Positions 1 to 11,321 of a stretch of DNA of 64,000 nt are shown here, piece after piece. Within the stretch, counting starts at the first letter, position 1. Every line of letters begins with the position of its first letter. The translations under genes and the position numbers were made by a program. This stretch comes from Chrysoporthe austroafricana (taxonomy: Eukaryota; Ascomycota; Sordariomycetes; Diaporthales; Cryphonectriaceae): contig JYIP02000004.1 in assembly GCA_001051155.2 (NCBI GenBank), positions 3,900,383-3,964,382 on the forward strand. Reading direction: 5' to 3'. The notes beneath the pieces were generated by a model that had not been told where the DNA came from, searched no databases, and worked only from the letters and a program-made list of their open reading frames with translations.

Positions 1-125
1 TCTCACCCCACTATGTCTCCGGTCCCTCCAGGCTCTTCTACCGCAACCCCGCCATCCTCATCCCTTCAGCACAGAGACCAAGACCCTTCCACTCTACACC
101 TCCCAGACCAAGCCAATTGAGCAAG

Positions 126-1531
126 ATGGCCGCCCCCAAGGACTACCGCCTCCTGTGCCTGGAGAACCCTCTCCTCGGTGAGTCCCGTCAAGCAACCCGG
201 GGAGCTCTAGACAGCAGCCCTCTTCCGGGCGCCCCGCCCCCCAAGAACCCCCTCCACGAGCGCCGTCCTCAACTGACCGAACCGCCCTCCTTCCGCACCG
301 CCAGACATCCAGGCCGTCGGCAACGATGAGCTCCTCGCCAAGTATGGGCTGAAGCCCAACGACGCGATCCTCGCTGAGGAGCGCCACAAGCCGCTGTACG
401 AGGAGCTGCTCAACAACTACGAGGCGAAGCTGATCGCGGGCGGCGCCGCGCAGAACACCGCCCGCGGCGCGCAGTACCTGCTCCCCGACAACAGCGTCGT
501 CTACCTGGGCGGCGTTGGCGACGACAAGTACGCCGCCATCCTGCACGACGCCGTCAAGAAGGCCGGCCTGCGCGTCGAGTACCGCGTCGAGCCCACCCAG
601 CCCACCGGCCGCTGCGGCGTCGTCATCACCGGCCACAACAGGAGCATGTGCACCGACCTCGGCGCCGCGAACCACTACGCCCTGGACCACCTGAAGAAGC
701 CCGAGATCTGGAGCCTGGTCAAGAACGCCGAGGTGTACTACATCGGTGGATACCACTTCACGGGTATGCTCCCCCCCCCCCAAACCCCCTCCTTCGTGCC
801 TCCGGAAGTTCTGTAGGTGGCATGTAGCTAACATACAACCTCTCCCCCATCTACAGTCTGCCCCCCGGCGATCATGGAACTCGCCAAGGAGGCCGCGGCT
901 AAGAACAAGATCTTCGTGCTCTCGCTCTCGGCGCCCTTCATCGCCCAGTTCTTCAAGGAGCCCCTGGACGCCAGCGCCCCTTACTGGGACTACATCATCG
1001 GCAACGAGACGGAGGCGGCGACCTGGGCCGAGGCGCAGGGCCATGCCACCAAGGACCTGAGGGAGATCGCTAAGCTGATGGCCAACCTGCCCAAGGAGAA
1101 CAAGCAGCGCAAGCGTGTCGCCATCATCACGCAGGGCACCGAACCCACGCTCGTCGCCGTTCAGGGCGAGGACGCCGTCAAGGAGTACCCCGTGCACCCG
1201 ATCGACAAGGCCCTGATCAACGACACGAACGGCGCCGGCGATGCCTTCGCCGGCGGCCTCTGTGCTGGTATTGTGCAGGGCAAGAGTCTCGAGGAGTCTA
1301 TTCACATGGGCCAGTGGCTGGCTAAGCTCAGCATCCAGGAGCTGGGTCCTTCGTAAGTGCATCCTGTCTAAATTTTCTGTCACAATACTAGCTACGCTCG
1401 GGAAGAGCGCAGGCCGACAGTCTGCGCAGCAACTCTCCGGCCGCTCATTCCCTTGTTCCTTCGCCATGCTAACATCGACCCGCCATAGGTTCCCGTTCCC
1501 CAAGAAGTCGTATGAGCCAGGCGCATACTAA
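126..1531 (+). CDS. Adenosine kinase, PfkB family (4 exons, 349 aa)
   Basis: Phosphorylates adenosine to AMP with ATP in the cytosol, for purine salvage and removal of adenosine made by the methyl cycle. Exons by frame and splice signals: 126-177, 305-763, 857-1352, 1489-1531 (introns gtgagt, gtatgc and gtaagt, all ending ag). They join into one 349-residue frame, the usual length for the family. The N terminus has the nucleoside-side motif ENPLLD followed by IQA. The middle holds GGAAQNTARGAQ and GGVGDDKY. The C-terminal PfkB signature NDTNGAGDAF carries the catalytic Asp at about residue 299. The ATG at 126 is chosen because the conserved N terminus starts immediately after it. Upstream sequence is CT-rich. 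Convergent with the SMG7-like gene. Confidence 0.95.
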
Positions 1532-2029
1532 TCGTTCATGACCTGCTCGTATTTGCTTTCCTTCGCGAACAGTCTCTGGTTTGGGGATAGGCGTCCAGGG
1601 CTATTAGTGGGGTAAAATGCTCATGGTTTCAACAACGGTGATTTTGCATGTGCCGGCAAAGCGAAACGGTTCGCTTGATCTCAAAATTCAACTTGATGAT
1701 TCCCCATCTGACAGGTCGACATGACCTGAAGATAGCGAGCTCCGTCATTCTAGACAGAAAGAATCGAATTTTCCAAGGGAAGGCCTTCACCTGCATCAGG
1801 CTCAAGCAAAGAGTCCTGCAGTCCCGTAATGATCAGTGCTTCAAGGTCCAGTATCAAGTGCCGGCAAGTGCCGGCAAGATCCGGTAAGATCTCGTGGCCG
1901 CTGAGTATCCAGGTGATGAAATATCGTAGGGCAGGCAGTATTCTAGGCCAAAATGAGGCAGTGAACCAGAGCCAACAAAAGACGTCTTTCATGGCATAGT
2001 CGTAGTCTGAGAATGCCGTGACTATTCCA
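1532..2029. other. Intergenic, 3' flanks of two convergent genes
   Basis: About 500 bases between the stop codons of adenosine kinase and the SMG7-like gene. I see only short open frames and no RNA gene; probably both 3' UTRs. Confidence 0.6.
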
Positions 2030-5000
2030 TCATCTCTTGGGCTTTGGATGGTCCTCGGCGAGCGCGCTCTCCAGTATAGCCCGGTCGTACGCATCAGCTT
2101 CCTTGACTCCGGCTGCCATCGCGGTGCCTCTGATTGCGTTGCGGAAGTGCGTTGGGTCGTCCTTCGTTGCGACGTCGCCTCGACCGTAGGCTGTCGTCGC
2201 ATTATAGACATTGCCATTGCACACCGTGCTGAAGTTGTTAGGCTGTTGATACTGGGGCCAATTGCTCGGCTGTGCACCATAAGTTTGATAGTTCGAGAGG
2301 AGATCTCGTTGACCAAGCGCGCCATCGAGATTCGCTCCGGGCAGGCCGAAGGGGCTGTTAACGGCTGGCAGTCCCGAGGCATTCTGAGAGAATGCGGTTG
2401 AGAAGGAGCTATTGCCCCATTCAAAACCTGGAGGTGATGTTTTCTTACCCTTCTCATCGACATTCTCAGACCCTGCTGCGGCCCGATAAGCACGCGTATC
2501 ACCCTTTGGCGACAGGAAAGGCGAGTCTCTGCTGCTGTCGGTAGAGCCGCCAAGTCTCTGCCTCGAGTGCCCAAAGCTACCACGAGCGAACCCGGAAACA
2601 CCAGATGAGGAACGCCCAGGCCTCAGGCCGTTCTGGCTGAATGGGTTTCCAAATGGCGTAACATTTCCGGCCGAGAAGAAGGGCTGTTCACCCGACCCGC
2701 TTTGTGGTCGAGAGCCTGGAGTGAAGGCCGGGACAGAAGGCTGCAAGGTAGATGTGCGAGGGCCTGACGTGTAAACGGGGGAGACAGCATTGACGCCCGC
2801 TATTGGCCCCTGTTGAGGTGTGGTCGTCGCACTCCTCGGGTAAGCTCCAGATCGTGACGTGTCGGCGAATACATCCCATTGGAGAGGAGGACTGGTCTTG
2901 TCAAAAGCGCCAGCGATACCATAACGTTGCGTGGGTACGCTGCCGAAGAGTTGGTCAGCAATGCCAGAGTGGATCCCATAGGACGAACCACGTTGTGCAG
3001 CAACAGAAGCTGGTTTGGCCTGAACACCAAAGTCCGAGGTGCCGTCGTCCAGGAGGTCGTCCACCATATTTTCCATTCGAGCATCAAGACTCAGATCCGA
3101 CTCCGTCTCTCCGACATAATCTGCCGTTGGGTCATTATGGACAGCTGTGTTCTCGTGCATGACTCTGGAGGCGGAGGAAATCCTAGTATGACCCGAGCCA
3201 CCACTGCCTTGGATAATCCCCGCTTGGCCACCAACATCTTCACCGCCACTAATAGACTGCTGCGTATGCCCCTCTTGAGAAGAGCTGAGACCGCGGAATT
3301 GTCCCTGAAGCTGCTCAATGTCTTGACCTATAGGCTGCGAGCCGCTAGCTTGATCTTGAAGGAGCACCGGTGGCTTGCCGCCTTCAATGTATGAGACAGT
3401 GATTGCACCGCCCGAGTCTTCGGATACAGATGTGTTGATGCCAAGGGGGAATCGCTGATCGAATGCAAGCGACAACCCACAGCCCATCAAGTCGTATATG
3501 CGACTCAGCATTTCCTGTTCAGATTTGTTCTTCGGAAGACCGCTGTCTTCCCAATGAGGTTTGAGGTTGCCTTTCTTCGAATCGTGTTGGATACGGCACA
3601 TCGCTGGCAGGCTAGGGTCATCGAACGGCTTCATGCCCAGCGCCACCTCATCCTCAGCTAGAAGGTAGGGCGACGGCGCCATCGTGTTGCCCGTGAATTC
3701 TTTCGCCACAGCCGTTAGTGTCTGGGCAAGCGCTCGGTACATGTCGAAAACGTATGAGCCCAAATGTTGCTGATAGTCGACGATGTCGTTACGGTAAATG
3801 TAAAGCCAGGCCATGTAGATACGTGCGAGAGGCAGCGCCGTCTCAGTGAAGGCACTGGACTCCTGAGCGTCATCCGAAGCTTTGCCTTCTCTCTTGGATG
3901 ATTTGTCTTCTGTAGGGGGGGCCGCCTTGACGAATTCCTCTAACTCGAGATGTAGAAGGCGAGCAACAGCCAGAATCCATCGGATGTTCAGTCTCAAAAT
4001 GAACTGGCAAGAGGCAGACGCCTTCAGGCTCCACTCCTTCTCAATCTTGGATTTCGCGACCCAGTACGCCGCGATGTTGACGAGCACCATCTTCAACACG
4101 ATGGACAGAGCACCTGGCTTCTTGAGCGTGGTCTCTAGTCTATGCAGAACCTCTTCTTCCAATTCCAGGGGAAAGTCATCCCCTTTATACAAGCGAGCGT
4201 GCAGCTTGGTGAACCAGTTGGCAAATGCCTCGTTCGGATCTGGAGGACCCGAGCGTTTACCCGGTGTGGACGGCTGCAGGAGTTTTCGGAACTCTTGCTC
4301 CAGGTTGGCTGACGCGTTTGGATGCGGTGTCTCTATAGCTCGGGCGCGGTATAGGTGGTAGACAATATGCAGGTGGTTGTCGTCCTCGAGAATTCCAAGC
4401 TGATGATGCGCAGCGCCATGGGTGGGCTTGAGATCGTTGGCAAGTTCGTAGAAGAGCACAGCAGTCTTTAAGCCATCCGGCCGCGGCCGTGCCTTGTTCC
4501 TCCAGCGAGAGATATCGCCCAGGTGAAGGAGAGTTGCGTGGAACGATTTCTCAATTGCGTCGGCAGGGATGGTGGCGCTCTGGGACTCGTCGACACTAGG
4601 AGCCTGTAGCTCCAACAGGCGGTTGATCCTTGGAATCTGAGGCATCCCATGCAGCGCCTCAAGACGCTGAAAGTAACCCTTGTAGAACAGAAGAGCCGTC
4701 TTCAGATAGTTACTGTAGAGCTTCTCGACTTTGCGCTTCGTCACCACGTGCTGCTGGCCCTTCAAGCTGCCGTAGATGAGGTCTCGGTAGGCCTGGTTGA
4801 CGAAGGTGTGAAGTTTCCACATGACCTCTTCGGCACCCTGCTCGAAAGTGAACCGGGGGTCTTGCGAAATGGTATAGACAAAGCGAAGGCGGAATCTGTG
4901 ACTCGGTCAGGACTTGGGCGGTCGTCGCGAGGGGTCGCGTTCGGACGTACTCGGCCATGCCGGTTTCCAGCTTGTTTAGCTGTTCCTCCTCAGTTTTCCC

Positions 5001-5277
5001 GCTGGTTCCCTTCTTCAGGCTCTCGATATCGCGAATGATCTTCGATCGTTGCTTCTTCGCGTCTCTGCATGGGGGTGGAGACTGTCAGTAAACCGCACCT
5101 GGGACTGCGTGCGGCAGACGGGGCCACCACGAGCACGAGCCTGTCGCAACACCGCAACACCGCGTGAAAGCAGCGGCGCGAGGGAATGCAAGGAACGGGG
5201 GATAATCTGACTTACTGCCAGAAGGCTTGCGCCCGGGCTGCTGGGGATTCCATGGGAGTCTCCACGGCGGAGGCCAT
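2030..5277 (-). CDS. SMG7/EST1-family nonsense-mediated decay factor (3 exons, about 1013 aa)
   Basis: Likely a 14-3-3-like adaptor that binds phosphorylated UPF1 and links premature termination to mRNA decay; the family also includes telomerase cofactor Est1. Exons on the minus strand: 5277-5216, 5064-4951, 4895-2030. The second intron is only 55 nt (gtacgt, CCTGAC branch, cacag). Choosing this splice restores the conserved run FRLRFVYTISQDPRF, then TFEQGAEEVMWKLH and the alpha-solenoid with HVVTKRKVEKLYSNYLKT. The start at 5277 gives an N terminus ending in a W followed by DAKKQRSKI, as in the family. Residues 1 to about 500 form the EST1 and EST1 DNA/RNA-binding regions. The last 400 or so residues are Ser/Gly/Pro-rich and look disordered. 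SMG5/7/EST1 cannot be separated further without alignment. Confidence 0.85.
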
Positions 5278-6865
5278 AGCGGGCAGCGATGATGAGTTGG
5301 TGGTCGGGCGAGGAGTGGGGAGAGATGTATTAAGAAAAATGATATCGAGCCCACAGTCAAAGAGTGGGCTCACACATAGTCGAAGTTGGCACAGCGCAGC
5401 ATTGGTGATCCATAACTGAGTGTGGAGGAGGGGTGGGTGGTGAGTCGATTATCGTCGGGGCGCCGGAGTCGACAATCTGCGGAGTGCGCTTGGGCTTTGT
5501 CACGAGCGCTGAAGACCACATCTGCCGGGGTCAGTAGATCGCCTTTTCTCTGCTAGAAACGGAGTAGCTTCGCAGTGGAAGGAAGACAAGCGGTGCTCCT
5601 GTCAATGACAAGAATGATTGTTGGGGGGGTTGAGGAGCTGGGCAAGAGATAAAGAGAGAGGTGGTGTAGTTGAGACCATCGCCAATTCACTCCTCTAGGA
5701 ATCGGTAGCCCAAGAAATGCGGTTCCCTGCCCTGGATCATCCAATTGATGGCCTGTGCATTGCGACCAGAGTCTTGAAACGGGGACTAGAAACCTTGCAA
5801 GCTGCTTGGCGCGCACGCTTGGGCGGGGCCAGGGACTTCTTTAGCGCCTGTCATACGGCGTCGGAGCACCCGGCCGCTCGGCCTGCCGAGTCCTGAGAAG
5901 TTCAACCTCAACTACGGCCCGGCTAGCCTCTCCAGCACTCCTCGTCAGCAGATACTGGCAGGGAGGGAAGAACACACGAAAGGGAAGCCATGAAGATGCA
6001 GATCGGCTTGTCAGCCTTTTATGTACCGAGTCCAGCATGGAGGTATACCTCCCTCCTCCGGCCTTCGACCGCTGCGACCTGAGAAGCTCATCTGTGTTCT
6101 GTGGACGGGTAGGACAGCGTCTTAGGCTCCGTAAGGGTTATTATCACTGCCTGATGATCATTGAAGTCTCGTCGCCAGACGGTGTACCGTCGCTTCCTTG
6201 ATACGTTCCGGACCATGAATTCTTGATCTGGTCAGCTTCACCCGGAGCGCCCCGGCCGTAGTTTATCTCGACTTATACGACTTGTGGCAGGCTTCTCTTG
6301 TAGTGTTAAGAGGCAACCTGTCAATGAATGCTGAATGGACTATGCTAGAAGGCTGCAAGGGTGTCTGTCCCACACTGAAGGCCCATCTCAATCCAGGTGA
6401 TCCTTGCTATGACGATAAGTCCACCACCTACCATAAGTTCTAGGGTATCTTCAAACATCTCAACTTCCACTGAACGTACGTAAAAGCGATTTACAGAGAC
6501 AAGGTAAAAAGGCACGGACTAAGATCCGGCCGTACAGTACTTAATTCACAAGCCTCTATGCAAGGTCTACTTCGTCCTAGCATCCGGTCTGCAGCAGGCT
6601 TGGCGTCACAGAGTACCTTCATCCTGGGTTTGGGTGCAGGGGCCACTTGTTCTGGGCTCAAATTGGACGATATCGATATCTTCTAAGATGATTCTCTTGA
6701 GACTATTGAATTCAGCCATACAGCACGCCCGCCTTCCTTAGGCTTGCTCTCTACCACTCCATTCCGAACTCCGTCTTCTCAAGTTCTCTACCTCCCCATT
6801 GAAGCCGTCCGGAGGTTTTAGGAACCCGGTTGTACATCTTTTTATTCACTACCACCCCATCAAAG
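5278..6865. promoter_or_regulatory. Divergent intergenic region, SMG7-like / ZNF511-like
   Basis: About 1.6 kb between two divergent start codons. It must hold both promoters and 5' UTRs. The open frames here are short and unrelated to known families. No RNA gene is visible. Confidence 0.5.
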
Positions 6866-7981
6866 ATGAAGCGCACACGCGACTCGGGAGGGGAAGACGA
6901 CACGTCCGCCGACAGCGATCGAGATGTCGCCATCACGCCGGCCTCCAAGATCGTGACCCTAGAGAACGGTGACGCAAGTACCGAGGCCACCGCTACTGCC
7001 ATACAGTGCTCACTGCCGGGCCACACACCAGGCCTGCGTTTCTCGTCCTACGACGAATACGAGGGACACTACAACAAGGCCCACACGAATCGATGCCTCG
7101 AGTGCAGGAGGAACTTTCCCTCAGCGCATGTTCTGGACCTGCACATCCTGGAGCATCATGACGCCCTCGCCAAGATCAGACGGGAGAAGGGCGAGTCGAT
7201 CGTAAGTTCCACTAGTCAAGAAGCTTTTCAGACAGCATATACGAGAAGGACACTGGCGGAGGCAAAATGACTCCTCAGAGGCGACCCCTCGTCCCAAACT
7301 AGCCCGCACCCGTCTATCAGATAGTCTGCTGTAGGATACCCTCAGCCGAAATGACTTGTTTTACCTCTACCTTCTAATATCCCCAAAAGTATCACTCTTT
7401 GACCTCTGGAATCCGTTCTTACCTCTACGAACATCCGTTGTCGTGGGAAAAGGCTAACAAGTTCATAGTATGCCTGCTTTGTGGAAACTTGCGGTGAGAA
7501 ATTCAAGGGAACAGGAAAGCGGCAAGACCACCTCGTCAAATCTCATAAGTATCCCACCAACTACTTCTTCGCTGTCACTAAGTTCGGCGTTGATGGCCGC
7601 AAATCCATGCTGGTCGATGGCCACAAACGCCAGGGCAACCGACAAAAGGATCCTCGTAATCACAAGCCCGAGGAGAGAGAGGACAAGGCCTCTGGGCTTG
7701 ATGGGGAACCCAGCGACACCACCACCTCAAAGGATCTCTCAATGGGAGAGGCAGGAATTACGGTGGGTGAGCCCCAAGGGACGACAAACCAAAAGCGAGT
7801 GGCAGCCAAAGAGAAGCGAGAGACAGCCAACATGAATCAGGCGGCGACCGATATGGAGCAGGGAGAGCCCGCCGTCGACGCCGAGATGGAGGATTTGGCG
7901 GGTGCCATATCGGCCTTACGATTTGTTCCGAGAGCAGTCCGCCTCGGTCCCAAACACGAAGCTAGGCTCGTCCGACGATAG
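6866..7981 (+). CDS. C2H2 zinc-finger protein, ZNF511-like (2 exons, 282 aa)
   Basis: Exons 6866-7201 and 7469-7981; the 267-nt intron (gtaagt...tag) is long for this window. Three zinc-finger-like units are visible. The first has Cys48, His53, His68 and His73. The second has Cys77, Cys80, His93 and His97/98. The third, CFVETCGEKF...H-x4-H, spans residues 115-138. The phrase HKYPTNYFF and then FGVDGRKSMLVDGH after the last finger is the pattern I associate with the poorly characterised ZNF511 family, conserved from fungi to animals. The tail is Lys/Glu/Gln-rich. An upstream in-frame ATG exists at 6830, but the residues it would add are not conserved-looking. Molecular role unknown; nuclear location is inferred. 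Confidence 0.75.
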
Positions 7982-8238
7982 CACAACGGCAACGGTATGG
8001 TTCGTCGTTTGGCGTTGAGGGCGTTCAAGATACCCCAGGGCAAGGACTTGGAAGGAACCTGCCTGAACAATGAACCTCTATTGATCTGCAAAATAGACCC
8101 GAGAAAACGCATACCTGGCCTTATCGGAAGTCGCACCTGTTGACCGCAAAATCGCAAAGCCGAAATAACCGGAACTCCAAGCTAGTCCTGCCTTTCCATG
8201 TAAATGTGTTCGCCTTGACCACTACGTGCTCTCCTCGC

Positions 8239-8818
8239 TTAGTCGCTTGAAGCGCAGCCCTGGCACCCGCAACTGACACATTGTATGTCTTGGTCTTCTT
8301 TTAACTGTGTCCTCGGTACGCGACATATGCATGTTCTGTTGTGCTGTCAGTACTATGGACAAGGTAGCTAGGGAAGACGAGTACTTACGAGCTGAAGTTT
8401 GTCTCCTTGGTCTGGACGCATCGCAAGCAGCACAACTAGAAATGAATCCATCAGCATTTGACCGCCTCATGGACGTGGTCCCGCTCCCAAAGATACAGAG
8501 ATAACCGCAACATACCTTCTCGTAGCCCTGCTTCTTCCACTTCGCGATCAGCATCGCGTCCGCGTAGTTGTTCTTCAGCAGCCAGTCGTACAGCTGTTTG
8601 CTTATCGCCTCTTTCTTGTAATACAGCTCGTATATGTACCGACTCCGTTGGTGTGAGATCTGGAAGATGGGCCACTGCGCCTGGTGCTTGGGCACGTTAT
8701 CTGTGGGTGTGTTCTGCGCGTCCTTCATCTTGTTGCTGAAGATCAAGAGATCTTCCTCGATGTCGCTGAAGCCCTCTGGCGGGGGCTTCCGCTTGGATGC
8801 ATGGCGGATCGCGGGCAT
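8239..8818 (-). CDS. BUD31: BUD31/G10 pre-mRNA splicing factor (3 exons, 148 aa)
   Basis: Spliceosomal protein of the NineTeen-complex-related set, present in activated spliceosomes. Exons on the minus strand: 8818-8516, 8435-8389 (47 nt), 8335-8239. The protein begins MPAIRHASKRKPPPEGF and carries the hallmark WPIFQISHQRSRYIYELYYKK and AKWKKQGYEK. The spliced C terminus supplies the zinc-binding cysteines CCLRC, TCICRVP and CVSCGCQGC. Length matches the family (about 144-157). Without both splices the cysteine-rich half is lost, which supports the exon model. Divergent from the complex I subunit gene, with 310 bases between start codons. Confidence 0.95.
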
Positions 8819-9128
8819 CTTCGAGTAGCGGTATGCGGCACGACGTTTTCAGGAGAGAGAGTCGAGGTCTCGATGTCTCTGAAGGCCAAGCGGAAGGCAG
8901 AGTATCTCTTGTGAGCCTCGTTGACTTGTAGTTGAAGTGGCGGTTGATGCTGGCTTGGAAATTCGAGAGGTGAGCGGCAGGCAAGTCTGCCTGAGGTCGG
9001 GGGATAAGGCTTACGTAACACAGCGCCAAAACAGCCCGCTGCAAGCTCCCCTTCGAAACGTCAGTGCCTGGGAAGGACGGAGATCGAGAGCCAACTCGTC
9101 TACGCAACCCACGAGCGATTGTTCAGCC
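8819..9128. promoter_or_regulatory. Short bidirectional promoter, BUD31 / NUO14.8
   Basis: Only 310 bases separate the divergent start codons of BUD31 and the complex I subunit, so both transcripts must start here. No specific factor site is claimed. Confidence 0.6.
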
Positions 9129-9768
9129 ATGGCGACCATCTCACCCACACAATTCGCGCGCAAGACGCGGCAATGTCAGTACGATTGATCTCGAGCATCT
9201 GAACAGTCACGCTGACCCTGAAACAGCCACTAACTGGGCCGAGGCCCAACGGCGGGTGCTTGCAACGTACCGGGAATGGATTCGGGCTGTACGTCTCCAA
9301 CGATGCGCGACTACTCCTTCGAGACTCAACCGACCGGAGGGTTTGTAGAATCTTGGGACTGACGAGAATCGGAATGCAGGCGCCAGAGATCCAGACCATG
9401 TACAACGTCCCCCTACCAGTGTCGGTCATCCGGACAAGAATGAGGGAGGAGTTCGAGAAACACCGATACGTCAACAAGCTGCCTGTCGTTGATGTGCTGC
9501 TGTTTCAGAGCCATGCGGAATACCAGGTACTTGAAGGCAAATGCCATACTACGAGCGGGTTGGGGCTGACTGGGGTGATAGGAAACGATGAACTTCTGGA
9601 AGCAGACGAATCACATCATGTCTTACTTCAAAGAGGAGAACTTTAGAGGAGACAAGAGGTTACCGAACAGCTTCATGTCAGGTTTCTTGGAGGTAGGTTA
9701 TATTTCTGGTCCGTGTGACACTTGTAAAGGCGACATACTGACAGCCTCTCCAACAGGGCCGCAACTGA
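9129..9768 (+). CDS. Complex I accessory subunit NUO14.8 / NDUFA6 (B14), LYR protein (5 exons, 125 aa)
   Basis: Accessory subunit of mitochondrial NADH:ubiquinone oxidoreductase that anchors the mitochondrial acyl carrier protein at the matrix arm. Exons: 9129-9174, 9227-9288, 9380-9526, 9582-9692, 9757-9768. All four introns are GT-AG, and the spliced frame gives 125 residues. Helix 1 holds [19 protein letters not shown], an LYR-type signature with Tyr-Arg retained. Then follow [24 protein letters not shown] and [13 protein letters not shown]. The C terminus GFLEGRN is completed only by the 12-nt last exon. Length fits the Neurospora 14.8-kDa subunit. The tail converges on RPAC2, with 142 bases between stops. 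Confidence 0.93.
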
Positions 9769-9910
9769 AATGGGATATCATAAGAGTCCCCTGTAAATAA
9801 CAAATAGAGGTTCCGAAGCTGCGGATCAAGAGAGACCTTTTCCAGCATCTCGTTGTCCGCCCTCACGCCGTGAACGCCAGCCCATGCAAATCATTGTTGA
9901 ATCCTTCGTA

Positions 9911-10547
9911 TCAATCAAATAAACGCGGCTCGCCGTTTGGCTGCAACTGCTTCTTCGAAGGTGCTGGCTCACAGGGAATCCGAGCCTCCCAGAACTTGTC
10001 AGCGACGACATCACACAAATCCTGGAGATCCTTCAGACCCTTCTTCAGAGCATCAATAGCCGTAGTCTCCTCTGTAGTGCCATGTAAGTAATTAGGGCCT
10101 CAGCAGTAGTCAGGCATCACCCACTGTAGGTTTGAATCCTCATGTTCATCTTGGCCTCCGACGGGTGAGGGATGGCGTATGCACAAAACTCAACATCCGG
10201 GCTAGAGGTTCACGTTAGTCAGAGTTGGGTGGCTGAGTGGACGTGAACCTCGGTCGTGATGTTGCTCACTTCTTCATAATGATGTACCTCAGGGCATTGC
10301 CCAGGGTATGACCCTCATCTCGGAACTCAAAGGATGCCGCAGTGGGCGTGGAGCCGGGCAGCTATACGCCGTGCCAAGTCAGTCTCATGCCATTCAACCA
10401 GAAGATTCTGTGAGGGACGAAGGCACGCTGCCGTACCAGAAACAACTTGTTCTCCACTTCCTCAAACTCCTCGGCGGCCTGCTCAGTCTCGCCAGCCTGG
10501 GATGCCTGCGCATCGTCCATGACGGTATCCTCTTCCTTTGCTGACAT
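9911..10547 (-). CDS. RPC19: RNA polymerase I and III subunit AC19 / RPAC2 (4 exons, 146 aa)
   Basis: Shared subunit of RNA polymerases I and III; pairs with AC40 as the alpha-like assembly platform. Exons on the minus strand: 10547-10437, 10361-10270, 10201-10125, 10071-9911. The N terminus is acidic (EEFEEVENK). The dimerisation domain reads [61 protein letters not shown]. Two introns split codons in this core, and the phases match. The start at 10547 is preferred; an in-frame ATG at 10607 would add 20 Ser/Thr-rich residues. The C-terminal [14 protein letters not shown] extends beyond the yeast protein. Confidence 0.93.
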
Positions 10548-11321
10548 CTTGACAAAAGTGCTGCGTGCTGGCGATGTTGTCTGCGGTAGGTTCTGGAATT
10601 GTGACAACGGCGTAGAAGTCGCGGGAATGAGTCTGTGGTAGAGGATGAATTCCCAAGATTTTTCGATAAGGCTGTTATCGGCGCTGCGTCCCGCTGCCCC
10701 ACTTTCAGAACCCGGGTCTTCTCTTGACCCCCGGTTTTGGCTTTCAAGCCCGCATGTTCATGTCACCTCATCGAAGCAAAATAATATTTCGGTCCTTTTC
10801 CCAAAAATCTAATATCTAGGCTCCAAGTCATGGTACCTATACCGAGGCAATTCCTAAGATAAAAATGGAGCCAAAACCACACAGTCTTTCCCAGCAGGAC
10901 CTCTACGGACCTCCGAGGACATCCCATGGACTGAACGAGAGAACGACAGCGACGGAACATGGGGGCGAGAAGTAGCAACCTCACGCCATTCCTAGATCGC
11001 AAATGGCAGCGGTCGCTCATGAGACAGATTTGGAGAATAATGTATCTCTACCTCAATCCTGTTGATGGTCGAAAGTTAGTGCCCTTGGGGTTGTCGAGTC
11101 GGGGTTGCGCCGGCTGATTCTTGCCGGGCATCAGTCCACGGAGACCGTGGAGTGTCCGGCCCAGAGTATTACCCACCGCAGAACGTACCTGATAGAAACA
11201 TGTATAATTACTTCTCATTCTCTCCAGGGTGGGGTTACAAGAATGTTGCCTTTAACGACATTGAAGCAAAGAAAAAAACGACACTTCCGGGCATATTTTT
11301 ATCCACGAGATCATCAAAGGA
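10548..11321. promoter_or_regulatory. Divergent intergenic region, RPAC2 / NmrA-like gene
   Basis: About 770 bases between divergent start codons. No coding frame is supported and no RNA gene is visible. Confidence 0.5.

Noticed and set aside
94..1503. 469-codon open frame on the minus strand opposite adenosine kinase
   Set aside because: It begins with TTG, runs through exons and introns of the sense gene alike, and reads as Val/Leu/Gly/Arg-rich antisense of a GC-biased coding sequence.
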